Of a stretch of 64,000 nt of DNA, positions 1-8,267 are shown in pieces. The stretch is from the NCBI RefSeq assembly GCF_014651375.1, contig NZ_BMWT01000001.1:558001-622000 (forward strand). Direction: 5' to 3'. A program made the translations under genes and the position numbers. Source of the stretch: Tateyamaria omphalii. GTDB taxonomy: Bacteria; Pseudomonadota; Alphaproteobacteria; Rhodobacterales; Rhodobacteraceae. Below the pieces are notes generated by a model. It was not told the origin of the DNA. It was given only the letters and a program-made list of their open reading frames with translations, and made no database searches. How positions within the stretch are numbered: the first letter of the stretch is position 1; each line of letters starts with the position of its first letter.

Positions 1-28
1 CGATCTCGGATGGGGTGTAGGTGGCCAT
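1..28 (-). CDS. leuS: Leucyl-tRNA synthetase, first codons only (partial)
   Basis: The complement of the first 28 bases reads ATG followed by codons for M-A-T-Y-T-P-S-E-I and runs off the window. LeuS proteins of alphaproteobacteria commonly begin with a short stretch of the type M-x-x-Y-x-P-x-E-I, and in Rhodobacterales a DUF3576 lipoprotein gene usually lies just upstream of leuS, which is the arrangement here. A purine-rich CAGGACC precedes the ATG. Only nine residues are visible, so the call rests mainly on gene order; it would charge tRNA-Leu in the cytoplasm. Confidence 0.5.
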
Positions 29-47
29 GGGTTCTGGTCCTGAATGT

Positions 48-73
48 AAAAACGCCGGGCACGAAGCCCGGCG
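48..73 (-). terminator. Intrinsic terminator after the DUF3576 gene
   Basis: An 8-bp perfect stem (cgccgggc / gcccggcg, 53-60 and 66-73) with a 5-nt loop is followed on the minus strand by a run of five T (complement of 48-52). It sits after the DUF3576 gene and before leuS, so it would separate the two transcripts or attenuate read-through. Confidence 0.7.
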
Positions 74-109
74 CATCTGATAATGGGGAATGGGTTGCGC
101 TGAAAGGGC

Positions 110-595
110 CTAAAGGCGGTTATCAGCCACCCGTAGCTGACGGGCGCGGGTCAGGATAGCATCTTCGATCGCGCGCACGGTTGCGGTGCTGGCTGGACCA
201 TTCCGCGTTTGCAAGGCCACATTGAGTGACCGTGCGTCCAAGGCAGGATCGCTGATGAGAACAGTCGCACGATATGCACGGCCGCCACCTGGGGGTGTAC
301 CATAGCCGGTTACGATCACCCCAGTGAAAGGATCAACAGACTGAATCGGCAGGAAATCCAGCACCTGAAGGCTCGCCGACCAGATGTATTTGTTGACTCG
401 AACAATGGATTCCTGATTGCGCCGCGCGCGCAGCGCTTCGCCCAAAGTTGTCTGGTTCCTCTGGCCCCGCTCCCGTCCGGATGTCTCGGGATCAGAGGAC
501 GGTGTGCTGCCGCGAAAGTTCAGCCCTCCGCATCCAACCAGAAATACGGCCATGCCCATTATGGCCATCCGGCCGATTACCCGCGTTTTAAGCAT
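110..595 (-). CDS. DUF3576 domain lipoprotein
   Basis: A 161-residue protein with a short hydrophobic N-terminus ending in a lipobox-like L-V-G-C near residue 22, so probably a lipoprotein, followed by a polar linker and a DUF3576 core with the family stretch F-L-P-x-Q-S-V-D-P-F-T-G-V-I. The core also contains the conserved Y-R-A-T-V-x-I-S-D-P-A-L-D-A-R segment. The family is restricted largely to alphaproteobacteria and its molecular function is not established. The start is supported by AGGA 7 nt upstream of the ATG on the minus strand. It is divergent from the porin gene and lies upstream of leuS, its usual neighbour. Confidence 0.85.
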   Translation of the reverse strand: MLKTRVIGRMAIMGMAVFLVGCGGLNFRGSTPSSDPETSGRERGQRNQTTLGEALRARRNQESIVRVNKYIWSASLQVLDFLPIQSVDPFTGVIVTGYGTPPGGGRAYRATVLISDPALDARSLNVALQTRNGPASTATVRAIEDAILTRARQLRVADNRL

Positions 596-859
596 CGGAA
601 TTCCTAACCCCTATCCGTCGATGCCCGTGATAGCCAAGTTGACCTGTGCTCGCAAGACGGCGCCATCTGCCGGAGTTTCGCACCCAAAAGTCGTGGGGCA
701 CTGATGGCGCGACTGTGGCAAAGCTGCACCAACCATGTCGGAATTGCGGCCACGACCCGATGCGTTGCTTGAGATGCCGCGGCAAATGGTTGAGACAGCA
801 TCCATCCCCTCGCCGGATTCCCCGGTTAGGGCGTGTGACTGAAAACCGAGGGAAAACTC

Positions 860-1849
860 ATGAAAAAAGTTCTCTTCGCTACTACTGCGCTGATTGCCAC
901 TACGGGCATGGCAGCTGCAGAGATTAGCTTTGGTGGCTTTGGCCGTTTCGGCCTGATCTACAACGACGGTGCTGACGACGAAACCAGCATCGAGCAGCGT
1001 TTCCGCCTGAACATCACGGGTACTGCAACAGCCGACAACGGTCTGGAATTCGGCGCTCGTGCCCGTATCGAGACCAACGATGGTGCAGATTCCGACGTTC
1101 GCGCGGCTGAGTTCAACGTTGAATCCGGCGGCTTCCGTCTGGACGTTGGTAACACATCCGACGTGATCGACTCTGGCGACGTTCTGGACTACTACGGCTA
1201 CGGTGTTGGTCTGACGGCGCTGGTTGAAACATCGACCAACTTCGCTCTGCCAGCTTCCGGCATCAGCGGCGACGGCGACGTTCCTGCGACCATCAAGTTG
1301 CGCTACACCGCAGGTGATTTCACTGTTGCTGCATCGGTTACTGATGACCGTGACGTGACATCGATTACTGTTGCGAGCACAGCAGGTACTGCGACGGCAA
1401 ACACTGCGACAACCGTGTCGCGTGAAGAATGGCAGATCGGCTTCGGCTACAACTTTGGCAACTACAATGTCGGCGTTGCTTTTGGTAACGAAGACGTCAC
1501 CACCACGACTCTGGTGAACGGTGCTGCGGCAGCGACTTCCACCAACGTGGACAACGACTTCTGGGCCCTGGGCTTCGGCGGTGAAATCGGCGCATTTGCC
1601 TTCACCCTGCTGGTTGCAGACACAGACGCGAACCCTGACACCGCCTACGGTGTGTCGGCCAAGTACGACGTTGGCGCAGCGACTGAAATCCGCTTTGCTT
1701 ACTCCGACACAGGCGCAGCTGGTGATGACACCGACGCGTACGGCATCGGCTTCCGCCACTCGCTGGGCGGCGGTGTATCGCTGCAAGGTGGTGTTGGTGA
1801 AGTTGCCGGCAACACCGTTGCCGACCTGGGTGTTCGCTTCGACTTCTAA
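860..1849 (+). CDS. Outer-membrane porin (Rhodobacter-type)
   Basis: A 329-residue protein with a classical signal peptide (MKKVLFATTALIATTGMAAA, cleavage before E-I-S-F-G-G-F). The mature chain is a regular alternation of polar and hydrophobic residues rich in Gly, Asp, Tyr and Phe, and ends in V-R-F-D-F with a C-terminal Phe, the outer-membrane beta-barrel recognition signature. It matches the general architecture of alphaproteobacterial 16-stranded trimeric porins that let small solutes diffuse into the periplasm. GAGGG lies 7 nt before the ATG. The gene is monocistronic, with a strong terminator at 1872-1899. It is very Ala/Thr/Asp-rich in the middle (around residues 165-190), probably an exposed loop. 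Solute selectivity cannot be read from the sequence. Confidence 0.9.
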   Translation: MKKVLFATTALIATTGMAAAEISFGGFGRFGLIYNDGADDETSIEQRFRLNITGTATADNGLEFGARARIETNDGADSDVRAAEFNVESGGFRLDVGNTSDVIDSGDVLDYYGYGVGLTALVETSTNFALPASGISGDGDVPATIKLRYTAGDFTVAASVTDDRDVTSITVASTAGTATANTATTVSREEWQIGFGYNFGNYNVGVAFGNEDVTTTTLVNGAAAATSTNVDNDFWALGFGGEIGAFAFTLLVADTDANPDTAYGVSAKYDVGAATEIRFAYSDTGAAGDDTDAYGIGFRHSLGGGVSLQGGVGEVAGNTVADLGVRFDF

Positions 1850-1871
1850 GTCGTGCGACATCCAAAGATTT

Positions 1872-1899
1872 GGGGCGGGCCTTTGGCCTGCCCCTTTTT
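1872..1899 (+). terminator. Intrinsic terminator of the porin gene
   Basis: A 10-bp GC-rich stem (ggggcgggcc / ggcctgcccc, one G-T pair) with a 3-nt loop is followed by five T. It lies 22 bp after the porin stop codon. Confidence 0.85.
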
Positions 1900-1970
1900 G
1901 TTTCTGGACCTTTGCAATTGTCTGCCGACCGTGCTTTCTGCCCAATAGACCAGATGCAACAGGTGCGCCC

Positions 1971-2624
1971 ATGTCCCTTTCCGAAATCAACTCCAGGATC
2001 GAAGCTGCCTGTGCCAAGGCCGGGCGGGACGTGGATACCGTCAAACTGATCGCTGTCAGCAAGGTGCAGCCTTTGGACAGGGTGCAAGCGGTTCTTGACG
2101 AGGGGCACCGCCTTTTTGGTGAAAATCGGGTGCAGGAAGCAGCGGGCAAATGGCCTGACTTCCGACAGCAATGCGGCTCGATCGACGTGCATCTGATTGG
2201 CCCCCTGCAAAGCAACAAAGCACGGCAGGCAATGGAGTTGTTTCAGGCGATCCATTCCGTTGACCGCCCCAAACTGGCAAAGGCAATCGCCCGACTGGCG
2301 CAAGAGTTGGGACATTGCCCAGAGATTTTTCTTCAGGTCAACACTGGCGAAGAAGCCCAGAAAGCGGGTGTTTTGCCAGCAGATGCCGACGGCTTCATTG
2401 CTGAATGCCTTGGGCTCGACCTGCCTGTGCAGGGCCTTATGTGCATCCCGCCGCTAGACGAAGATCCGTCTTTGCACTTCGCACTGCTGGCCAAGATTGC
2501 GGCGCGCAATGGCCTCAGCGGGTTATCGATGGGTATGAGCGGAGACTTTGAAAATGCGATCGCGCTCGGAGCAACTCATGTCCGTGTGGGGTCCGCCATT
2601 TTTGGGGACCGCGGGGTCAAGTGA
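1971..2624 (+). CDS. YggS/PROSC-family PLP homeostasis protein
   Basis: A 217-residue protein of the YggS/COG0325 family, which binds pyridoxal 5'-phosphate in a single TIM-barrel domain and buffers PLP rather than catalysing a known reaction. The PLP-lysine segment K-L-I-A-V-S-K-V-Q-P is near residue 25, followed by F-G-E-N-R-V-Q-E-A, H-L-I-G-P-L-Q-S-N-K and, near the end, S-M-G-M-S-G-D-F-E-N-A-I and V-R-V-G-S-A-I-F-G, all family landmarks. The ATG at 1971 was chosen because the family begins about ten residues before the first conserved block; the frame is open further upstream through the porin gene but without homology. The next gene overlaps its stop codon, so the two are probably translationally coupled. 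Confidence 0.93.
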   Translation: MSLSEINSRIEAACAKAGRDVDTVKLIAVSKVQPLDRVQAVLDEGHRLFGENRVQEAAGKWPDFRQQCGSIDVHLIGPLQSNKARQAMELFQAIHSVDRPKLAKAIARLAQELGHCPEIFLQVNTGEEAQKAGVLPADADGFIAECLGLDLPVQGLMCIPPLDEDPSLHFALLAKIAARNGLSGLSMGMSGDFENAIALGATHVRVGSAIFGDRGVK

Positions 2625-3106
2625 TGCGATCTGTCTTGTTCTTAGCTCTGTTCTGGCCAGCTGTCGCACTTGCACAAGCCGTGAAACCTGGGCCCATCAC
2701 GCCCACCGCTTGGGATGATTACAGTCGTGCGGCAGAACTTTTCAATGAAGGTCAGCGGGTGCGTGCGGGCTGCGTTATGTATCGCGGCCAATTTCGTGCG
2801 CGAGTGATGCTGCTTGCAGACCCGAACCAGTCGCCCGACGGTGGGCCAGCGTTGTTTGCTTCTCTAAACGAAACTGTGGCCAAACCGATCAATCAATGGC
2901 TGGGTGGGGATCGCGACGACTGGATTGCAGCATTGAAATGCGCCCGCGCATGGGCCGCTCAAAACGACGACCCGGACTATCCGCGCAGGCGGCACGGCGC
3001 GATCCACGCTGATGTGCTTGCTGGTCTCGATGAGTTGATCGCGGCGATCCCGTCAAAATCTGAATTGCGTGCGCAACGGCGCGCCGCAGGTCTTCCCAAC
3101 CGCTAG
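2624..3106 (+). CDS. Small exported protein of unknown function
   Basis: About 160 residues with an N-terminal signal peptide (MRSVLFLALFWPAVALAQA) and a mature part rich in Ala, Arg and Trp. I do not recognise a named domain. Two mature-part Cys residues (R-A-G-C-V-M-Y and A-L-K-C-A-R-A) could pair in the periplasm. The middle W-L-G-G-D-R-D-D-W-I-A-A-L-K and Y-P-R-R-R-H-G-A segments look like conserved surface patches but this is only an impression. The start overlaps the stop of the YggS gene (TGATG); a GTG three bases earlier is also possible. Its TAG stop shares the tetranucleotide CTAG with the stop of the convergent L,D-transpeptidase gene. Confidence 0.7.
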   Translation: MRSVLFLALFWPAVALAQAVKPGPITPTAWDDYSRAAELFNEGQRVRAGCVMYRGQFRARVMLLADPNQSPDGGPALFASLNETVAKPINQWLGGDRDDWIAALKCARAWAAQNDDPDYPRRRHGAIHADVLAGLDELIAAIPSKSELRAQRRAAGLPNR

Positions 3107-3597
3107 AGGACAATCAATCGGGTACCGTAACCGATCCGAGGGGCGATCCAGCGCAGATCGTTTGGCCGCAACCCGATGCACCCTTCTGTCGGGTAGCCGG
3201 GCCTGCGCCATCGGTGCATGAAGATGGCCGACCCGCGCCCTTTGACTGCATGGGGCCAGTTCCAATCCGTTAGGATGACCAGATCATACAGCGGATCGGC
3301 CCGGCGCAACCGTTCATGGCTTGGCGCATAAGGCGCGCGGACCATGTGATTATAGTCTTCATCACTGCTGTCGTCAGACCACAGATCACCCGGCCGGATG
3401 GGTACGGCCCAGTCTGTGGGGCACGCCATACGGTCGGGGCGGTACAACATGCCAACAATCTGGTGACAACCGCGTGGTGTCGCACCGTCCCCTTCTTGCT
3501 TTGTATCGCTTAACCCGCCTCTGCCAATTGTGCAGGGAAACAACCGCCCGGCAAAACGCATGCCGCGCGGCGTCACAACCATATCCATCGGTGTCAC
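3103..3597 (-). CDS. L,D-transpeptidase (YkuD-type) family protein
   Basis: A 164-residue single-domain protein with the YkuD-type active-site region I-F-M-H-R-W-R-R-P-G-Y-P-T-E-G-C-I-G-L: the His and the downstream G-C are the catalytic pair of L,D-transpeptidases that make 3-3 peptidoglycan cross-links or attach lipoproteins. Upstream Y-D-L-V-I-L-T-D-W-N and N-H-M-V-R-A-P-Y fit the short alphaproteobacterial members of this family. No clear signal peptide is seen, which is common in this subgroup but leaves its route to the periplasm open. A GTG at 3597 overlaps the ribA stop codon (GTGA) and has AGGA 8 nt upstream; an ATG nine bases later is the alternative start. Confidence 0.85.
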   Translation of the reverse strand: MTPMDMVVTPRGMRFAGRLFPCTIGRGGLSDTKQEGDGATPRGCHQIVGMLYRPDRMACPTDWAVPIRPGDLWSDDSSDEDYNHMVRAPYAPSHERLRRADPLYDLVILTDWNWPHAVKGRGSAIFMHRWRRPGYPTEGCIGLRPNDLRWIAPRIGYGTRLIVL

Positions 3598-4682
3598 AGC
3601 AGATGTCCTGACTTGGCCGCCTTTGTTGCAAGGTAGTCCCTGTTAAATCGATTTTCGCCGACTTTCAGCGGTACGCGTTCGGTGACCGCGACGCCGCTGG
3701 CTTCCATCATTGCGACCTTGTTGGGGTTGTTGGTCAGCAAACGCACGGACGTGAATCCCATGGATTTCAGGATATCGGATCCCAGCCGGAAATCCCGTTC
3801 GTCATCCTCAAACCCCAAGCGGTGGTTCGCGTCCACTGTGTCGAAACCCTGATCCTGCAAAGCGTAAGCACGCATCTTGTTGGCGAGGCCGATGCCGCGC
3901 CCCTCTTGGTTCATGTAGAGCAATACGCCAGCGCCTTCGGTGCCCATCTGGGCCAATGCACCACGCAATTGTGGTCCGCAGTCACACTTCAGACTGCCCA
4001 TCACGTCGCCCGTAAAACAGGCCGAATGCAATCGTGCCAGAACGGGCTGACTGCGGTCCGGGCGACCAATCTCGAACGCATAGTGCTCTTCACCCCCATC
4101 CTCTGGTCTGAAGACATGCAAACGCCCGGCTTCGGACGCTTCGACCGGCAAACGGGCCTGCACCACCGGATGTAACAGGCTTGAGCCGCCCAGCAGAGGT
4201 GCTGCCAAGGCAAGAGGGACCGCAGTCAAGCCATGTGTGGCTGCAAAGGCCAGGCCATCCGCGATCTCAACGCAGAGGGCAGCAGGCAACAATTGAGCTG
4301 ATTTACAAAGCTGCAACGCCGCACGATGTGGTCCCGCGTCGCCCTCGCGGACCGAACGCAGCGGCCCTTTCATCGGAGTGGCTAAATCATCGGCCGGATC
4401 AGCCAGCGACTTCAACCATCCCAGCGCAGCAGCACCAGGCACCGAAATTCGGGCCACATCACCATCATACACACGGGCCTTGAGCGTATCGGCGCGCCAG
4501 CCCGTCAAAGCCAGCTCAAGGGGCGCACCAAGCGCGCGCATCCCAACCAACCTTTCCTCGGTCAACGTCTCAACCGCCACGGCCAATACATGCGTGTCAC
4601 CCAGCACCACAATGGGCACGCCCATACGCAGATCGGCCCGTGCCCGCGCCAGCGTCTCCACGATATCCGGGCCCAGCCCCAT
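3594..4682 (-). CDS. ribA: GTP cyclohydrolase II (riboflavin biosynthesis)
   Basis: A 362-residue protein whose C-terminal ~200 residues are a GTP cyclohydrolase II domain, the enzyme that opens GTP to the pyrimidine precursor of riboflavin. The zinc ligands follow the C-x10-C-x-C pattern (C-F-T-G-D-V to K-C-D-C-G-P-Q), followed by the L-Y-M-N-Q-E-G-R-G-I-G-L GTP-binding loop and L-L-T-N-N-P-N-K. The first ~150 residues form an extra domain typical of alphaproteobacterial RibA proteins and are not a DHBP synthase (RibB) domain. The ATG at 4682 begins M-G-L-G-P-D-I-V-E-T-L. Overlap with the L,D-transpeptidase gene implies co-transcription. Confidence 0.92.
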   Translation of the reverse strand: MGLGPDIVETLARARADLRMGVPIVVLGDTHVLAVAVETLTEERLVGMRALGAPLELALTGWRADTLKARVYDGDVARISVPGAAALGWLKSLADPADDLATPMKGPLRSVREGDAGPHRAALQLCKSAQLLPAALCVEIADGLAFAATHGLTAVPLALAAPLLGGSSLLHPVVQARLPVEASEAGRLHVFRPEDGGEEHYAFEIGRPDRSQPVLARLHSACFTGDVMGSLKCDCGPQLRGALAQMGTEGAGVLLYMNQEGRGIGLANKMRAYALQDQGFDTVDANHRLGFEDDERDFRLGSDILKSMGFTSVRLLTNNPNKVAMMEASGVAVTERVPLKVGENRFNRDYLATKAAKSGHLL

Positions 4683-4844
4683 GTAACAAATCCTCTTCTA
4701 CACCCCGCCCGACATAAGCAAATCGCACGAGAATTGAAACATTTGCCCGTTCACCGACACATGGGCGTGAAAGAAATGGTCCATAACTTGCTGAAACAGT
4801 GAAGGCAGCGCATCTATCATTCAACATCAAGGGAGACGAAGCCC

Positions 4845-5531
4845 ATGGCGCAACTGAAGAAAATTCTGCTGGTCGACGATGATGAAGATCTGCGCGAGGC
4901 GCTCAGCGAACAGCTGATCATGACCGAAGATTTCGACGTGTTCGAAGCTGGCAATGGTCAGGACGCATTGGTCAAGGCCAAGGAAGCGATCTACGACCTC
5001 GTGATCCTCGATGTCGGCCTGCCCGACACCGACGGTCGCGAACTGTGCCGGGTCATGCGCAAGCAGGGGGTCAAGTCTCCCATCCTTATGCTCACTGGCC
5101 ACGACACCGATGCGGACACGATCCTTGGGCTCGATGCAGGCGCCAACGACTACGTCAGCAAGCCGTTTAAATTCCCTGTTCTGCTGGCTCGCATCCGCGC
5201 CCAGCTGCGCCAGCATGAACAGTCCGAAGACGCTGTGTTCACCCTCGGGCCGTACACGTTCAAACCATCCGTCAAGATGCTGATCACCGAGGATGACCGC
5301 AAAATCCGTCTGACGGAGAAGGAAACGAACATCCTCAAGTTCCTGTATCGCTCGACCGAGGGTGTGGTGGCGCGTGACGTGCTGCTGCACGAGGTGTGGG
5401 GGTACAACGCCGGGGTTACGACCCACACGCTTGAGACGCATATTTACCGTTTGCGTCAGAAAATTGAACCAGATCCGTCCAATGCCCGCCTTCTTGTGAC
5501 CGAATCTGGTGGGTATCGTTTGATGGCCTGA
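4845..5531 (+). CDS. OmpR-family response regulator, CenR-like
   Basis: A 228-residue two-domain regulator. The receiver domain (about 5-122) has the acidic pocket D-D-D-E-D, the phospho-acceptor Asp56 in I-L-D-V-G-L-P-D and the conserved S-K-P-F Lys. The C-terminal half is a winged-helix OmpR/PhoB DNA-binding domain with the recognition part T-H-T-L-E-T-H-I-Y-R-L-R-Q-K-I and ends G-G-Y-R-L-M-A. From memory, the N-terminal wording is close to the essential envelope regulator CenR of Rhodobacter; that assignment is inference. No kinase gene is adjacent, as usual for an orphan regulator. A GGGAG ribosome site precedes the ATG, and a terminator follows at 5644-5671. Confidence 0.88.
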   Translation: MAQLKKILLVDDDEDLREALSEQLIMTEDFDVFEAGNGQDALVKAKEAIYDLVILDVGLPDTDGRELCRVMRKQGVKSPILMLTGHDTDADTILGLDAGANDYVSKPFKFPVLLARIRAQLRQHEQSEDAVFTLGPYTFKPSVKMLITEDDRKIRLTEKETNILKFLYRSTEGVVARDVLLHEVWGYNAGVTTHTLETHIYRLRQKIEPDPSNARLLVTESGGYRLMA

Positions 5532-5860
5532 GATTGATTTGGGTCAAGGCAGACATCTTTGCCATGGCCCAGATTGAAGGCACGAAAGCCCGCACATGCC
5601 GGGGCCGCCGCGCGGCAAAGCATGTACCTCCCTGTTGGACTTGCCCGGGTCAGAGTGCCCGGGTTTTTTTTGGAACTGCGGTGCGGTTCTTAAGGCGGCG
5701 ATGTGATTCAACCCAAGCGAATCGATCACGATGTCATTGGTCGCTTGAGCATGCCCTTCATCTTGGATGAAGCGCTGCGCACAGCCGTTGATGCGAAAAC
5801 CCCAGTATTCATCCCGTGATTTGAACATCTTGCCGGGTGAGGGATTAGCTCTTGCCAAAA
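5532..5860. other. Intergenic stretch with terminator and a possible gene remnant
   Basis: No convincing gene. The first part carries the terminator of the response-regulator gene. Between about 5672 and 5834 the minus strand translates without stops into a stretch containing F-K-S-R-D-E-Y-W-G-F-R-I-N-G and I-V-I-D-S-L-G-L-N-H-I, which looks protein-like but has no start, no ribosome site and no family I recognise. It may be the stump of a lost gene or chance. Confidence 0.4.
5644..5671 (+). terminator. Intrinsic terminator of the response-regulator gene
   Basis: Two copies of the self-complementary hexamer cccggg (5644-5649 and 5658-5663) form a short GC-only stem with an 8-nt loop, followed by eight T. 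The T run is the longest in the first 6 kb of the window. Confidence 0.75.
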
Positions 5861-5874
5861 CTGGAACGTTCCAG
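5861..5874. promoter_or_regulatory. LacI-type operator O1 of the catabolic island
   Basis: Perfect 14-bp palindrome ctggaacgttccag. The 12-bp core TGGAACGTTCCA recurs at 5885-5896 and at 18551-18562. The symmetry with a central CG is typical of LacI/GalR-family operators, and a LacI-family gene lies in the same cluster. It is about 55 bp upstream of the CoA-transferase start. Confidence 0.75.
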
Positions 5875-5884
5875 TAGAAAATTA

Positions 5885-5896
5885 TGGAACGTTCCA
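5885..5896. promoter_or_regulatory. LacI-type operator O2 of the catabolic island
   Basis: Second perfect copy of TGGAACGTTCCA, with its centre 23 bp from the centre of O1, roughly two helical turns, so two repressor dimers could sit on the same DNA face. It ends 31 bp before the CoA-transferase ATG and would overlap a promoter or its initially transcribed region. Confidence 0.75.
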
Positions 5897-5927
5897 AAAG
5901 CGACAAGCTTGGCGTGGGGAGGATACT

Positions 5928-7499
5928 ATGAAGAAGGTCGTGACAGCTGCCGAAGCCGCGCGTCAGATTCCTGATGGGGCCGTACTGTCCGTATCTTCTT
6001 CTTCGACGTTGGGGTGTCCAGACGCGACGCTCAAGGCAATTGGCGAACGGTTCACGACCGAAGGACACCCGCGCAACATCACTTCACTGCATCCGATTGC
6101 GGCCGGGGATGTGTATGGCGTCAAAGGCATGGATCATCTTGCCAAGGACGGTTTGCTTGCCCGCGTATTGGCCGGGTCCTATCCGTCCGGTCCATCCAAT
6201 GTCGAAATGCCGCAAATCTGGAAGATGATCGTCGAAGATCGCGTTGCCGCCTACAACGTTCCGTCCGGCATCATGTTCGACATGCATCGCGAGGCAGCGG
6301 CGCATCGTCCCGGTGTCCTGACCAAGGTCGGGCTTGAAACCTTCGTGGATCCAGAGCTTCAGGGCTGTGCGATGAACGACAAAGGCGCCGCAGCGCCCAT
6401 CGTCAACCGCGTGGCATTTAATGGCGAAACCTGGCTGCATTTCCCGAATGTCATACCGAATGTGGCCATCATTCGGGCCACCACGGCGGATGAGCGCGGC
6501 AACCTTACCTACGAACACGAAGGCGCCTATCTGGGCGGCCTGGAACAGGCCATTTGCGTGCGCAACAACGGCGGCGTGGTCATTGCGCAGGTCAAACGCG
6601 TGACTGCCAACGGCAGCCTTCGGCCCCATGATGTGCGGGTTCCCGGCCATCTGGTCGATTACGTGGTGGTCGATGCGGATCAAAAACAAACCACCGAAAC
6701 ACCCTATGACCCGGCCATTTCCGGAGAGATCATGCGGCCCTGGGACAGCTTTTCGCTGGCGGACCATGGCATTGAAAAAGTGATCGCCCGCCGCGCCGCG
6801 ATGGAACTGCGTCGTGGGATGACTGCCAATCTTGGCTTTGGGATCAGCGCGATGGTGCCGCGTGTCTTGTTGGAGGAAGGGCATCCAGATGCCGTGACCT
6901 GGGCCATCGAGCAGGGTGCCGTCGGGGGCGTGCCGTTGACCGGCTTTGCCTTTGGATGCGCGTCGAACGCGGATGCGTTCGTGCCCTCACCGCAGCAATT
7001 CATCTACTTTCAGGGCGCTGGCTTTGACATGTCCTTCCTGTCCTTCCTCGAGGTTGATGTGGAAGGGAACGTCAACGTCTCGAAGCTGGGCAAGAAACCA
7101 TATCTGACGGCGGGATGCGGCGGATTTGTGGACATCACAGCCCGGGCCAAGAACATTGTATTCTCCGGGTGGTTTGAGGCAGGGGCCAAGGTCAACCTGC
7201 ACGAAGACAAGATCGAAATCGCAGCACCCGGCAAGTTCACCAAGATGGTGGATGAGGTGGAGCATGTGACGTTCTCGGGAAAGCGGGCACGCGAGCAAGG
7301 GCAGAACGTGCTTTACATCACCGAACGCTGTGTGATCGCGCTGACCGGCAACGGTCTGGTCGCAACCGAAATCATGCCGGGCATAGATCCGGCAGAGCAT
7401 ATCATTGGCCCCTCCCAAGGCTGTGTGCAAGTGGCGGAGAACGCAACGATCATGCCGAAGGCGTTGCTTGCTGATGCTCCCATGGGCCTCGCATTATGA
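5928..7499 (+). CDS. Acyl-CoA:acetate/3-ketoacid CoA-transferase (fused alpha-beta)
   Basis: A 523-residue family I CoA-transferase with both subunit halves fused, as in YdiF or propionate CoA-transferases. The N-terminal half has the G-A-V-L-S-V-S-S-S and S-G-P-S-N-V-E-M segments. The second half has M-T-A-N-L-G-F-G-I-S and W-A-I-E-Q-G-A-V-G-G, where Glu328 aligns with the catalytic glutamate that forms the glutamyl-CoA thioester. Later A-G-C-G-G-F-V-D-I-T and the long N-I-V-F-S-G-W-F-E-A-G segment also fit. It is the first gene after the paired operators, with GGGGAGG 7 nt before the ATG, and overlaps the next gene by ATGA. In this cluster it probably activates or de-activates a carboxylic acid intermediate; the acid is unknown. 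Confidence 0.9.
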   Translation: MKKVVTAAEAARQIPDGAVLSVSSSSTLGCPDATLKAIGERFTTEGHPRNITSLHPIAAGDVYGVKGMDHLAKDGLLARVLAGSYPSGPSNVEMPQIWKMIVEDRVAAYNVPSGIMFDMHREAAAHRPGVLTKVGLETFVDPELQGCAMNDKGAAAPIVNRVAFNGETWLHFPNVIPNVAIIRATTADERGNLTYEHEGAYLGGLEQAICVRNNGGVVIAQVKRVTANGSLRPHDVRVPGHLVDYVVVDADQKQTTETPYDPAISGEIMRPWDSFSLADHGIEKVIARRAAMELRRGMTANLGFGISAMVPRVLLEEGHPDAVTWAIEQGAVGGVPLTGFAFGCASNADAFVPSPQQFIYFQGAGFDMSFLSFLEVDVEGNVNVSKLGKKPYLTAGCGGFVDITARAKNIVFSGWFEAGAKVNLHEDKIEIAAPGKFTKMVDEVEHVTFSGKRAREQGQNVLYITERCVIALTGNGLVATEIMPGIDPAEHIIGPSQGCVQVAENATIMPKALLADAPMGLAL

Positions 7500-8263
7500 A
7501 TGAGGTTGTCTGCACATATCATCAGGACACGGCCGTTCTGACGCTGTCAAATGAAGCGAAGCTGAACGCCTTTACAACAGCAATGCTCAGGTCGCTTGAG
7601 GCGCATCTGATCGACATTGAACACCGCCCGGACATTCGGGCTGTCATCGTGACTGGCGCGGGCACCAAAGCGTTTTGCTGTGGTGCAGACATCGCTGAAT
7701 GGGGCGCACTTGGCCCGGCCGAGTTTGCGCGCCATTGGGTCCGGGACGGACACCGCATCTTTGACATGCTGGCACGGCTGTCCAAGCCGACCATCGGGGC
7801 CATCAACGGACATGCGTTTGGCGGTGGTTTGGAGCTGGCCGCCTGCTGTGATGTGCGCGTGATGTCTGCTCAAGCGACGCTTGGGCTTCCCGAAGGCAAG
7901 GTCGGCATTGTGCCGGGGTGGTCCGGCACGCAGCGCCTTGTGCGGCTCTTGTCAGAACCGGTTGTAAAAGAAATGGCGATATTCGGGCGGCGCATCACTG
8001 CGGAACGCGCCCACATGCTCGGGTTTGTGGCGGATGTAACCGACGATGCGCTGGCCACTGCAAAAGACATGGCTGCATCCCTGAGTGCCCTGTCGCCACG
8101 CGCAAATGAACTGACCAAGGCAATGATCCACGGTGCCGTGGGCGAAGATCGGGGCGCCGCAATTGAGGTGCTTGGCAGTGCGGCAGCCGCCGCCAGCGCC
8201 GACCGTGATGAAGGCGTGCAGGCTTTCCTTGAAAAGCGCACAGCCAGTTTTGATGGATCCTGA
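7496..8263 (+). CDS. Enoyl-CoA hydratase/isomerase (crotonase) family
   Basis: A 255-residue crotonase. The oxyanion-hole segment C-C-G-A-D-I-A-E-W is near residue 60, the second G-H-A-F-G-G-G-L-E-L-A follows, and Glu in G-G-L-E plus Glu in G-L-P-E lie exactly 20 residues apart, matching the two catalytic glutamates of rat mitochondrial hydratase (144 and 164). I-V-P-G-W-S-G-T-Q-R-L is the usual following loop. Both acids present suggests a true hydratase rather than a hydrolase or dehalogenase, but crotonase specificity cannot be read reliably. The ATG overlaps the CoA-transferase stop (ATGA); the aldehyde dehydrogenase begins 4 bp after its stop. Confidence 0.9.
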   Translation: MNEVVCTYHQDTAVLTLSNEAKLNAFTTAMLRSLEAHLIDIEHRPDIRAVIVTGAGTKAFCCGADIAEWGALGPAEFARHWVRDGHRIFDMLARLSKPTIGAINGHAFGGGLELAACCDVRVMSAQATLGLPEGKVGIVPGWSGTQRLVRLLSEPVVKEMAIFGRRITAERAHMLGFVADVTDDALATAKDMAASLSALSPRANELTKAMIHGAVGEDRGAAIEVLGSAAAAASADRDEGVQAFLEKRTASFDGS

Positions 8264-8267
8264 GACG

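Noticed and set aside
611..2218. A 535-codon minus-strand frame opposite the porin and YggS genes
   Set aside because: Antisense shadow of the porin and YggS codons; Cys/Val/Arg-rich wording with no signal peptide, family or ribosome site.
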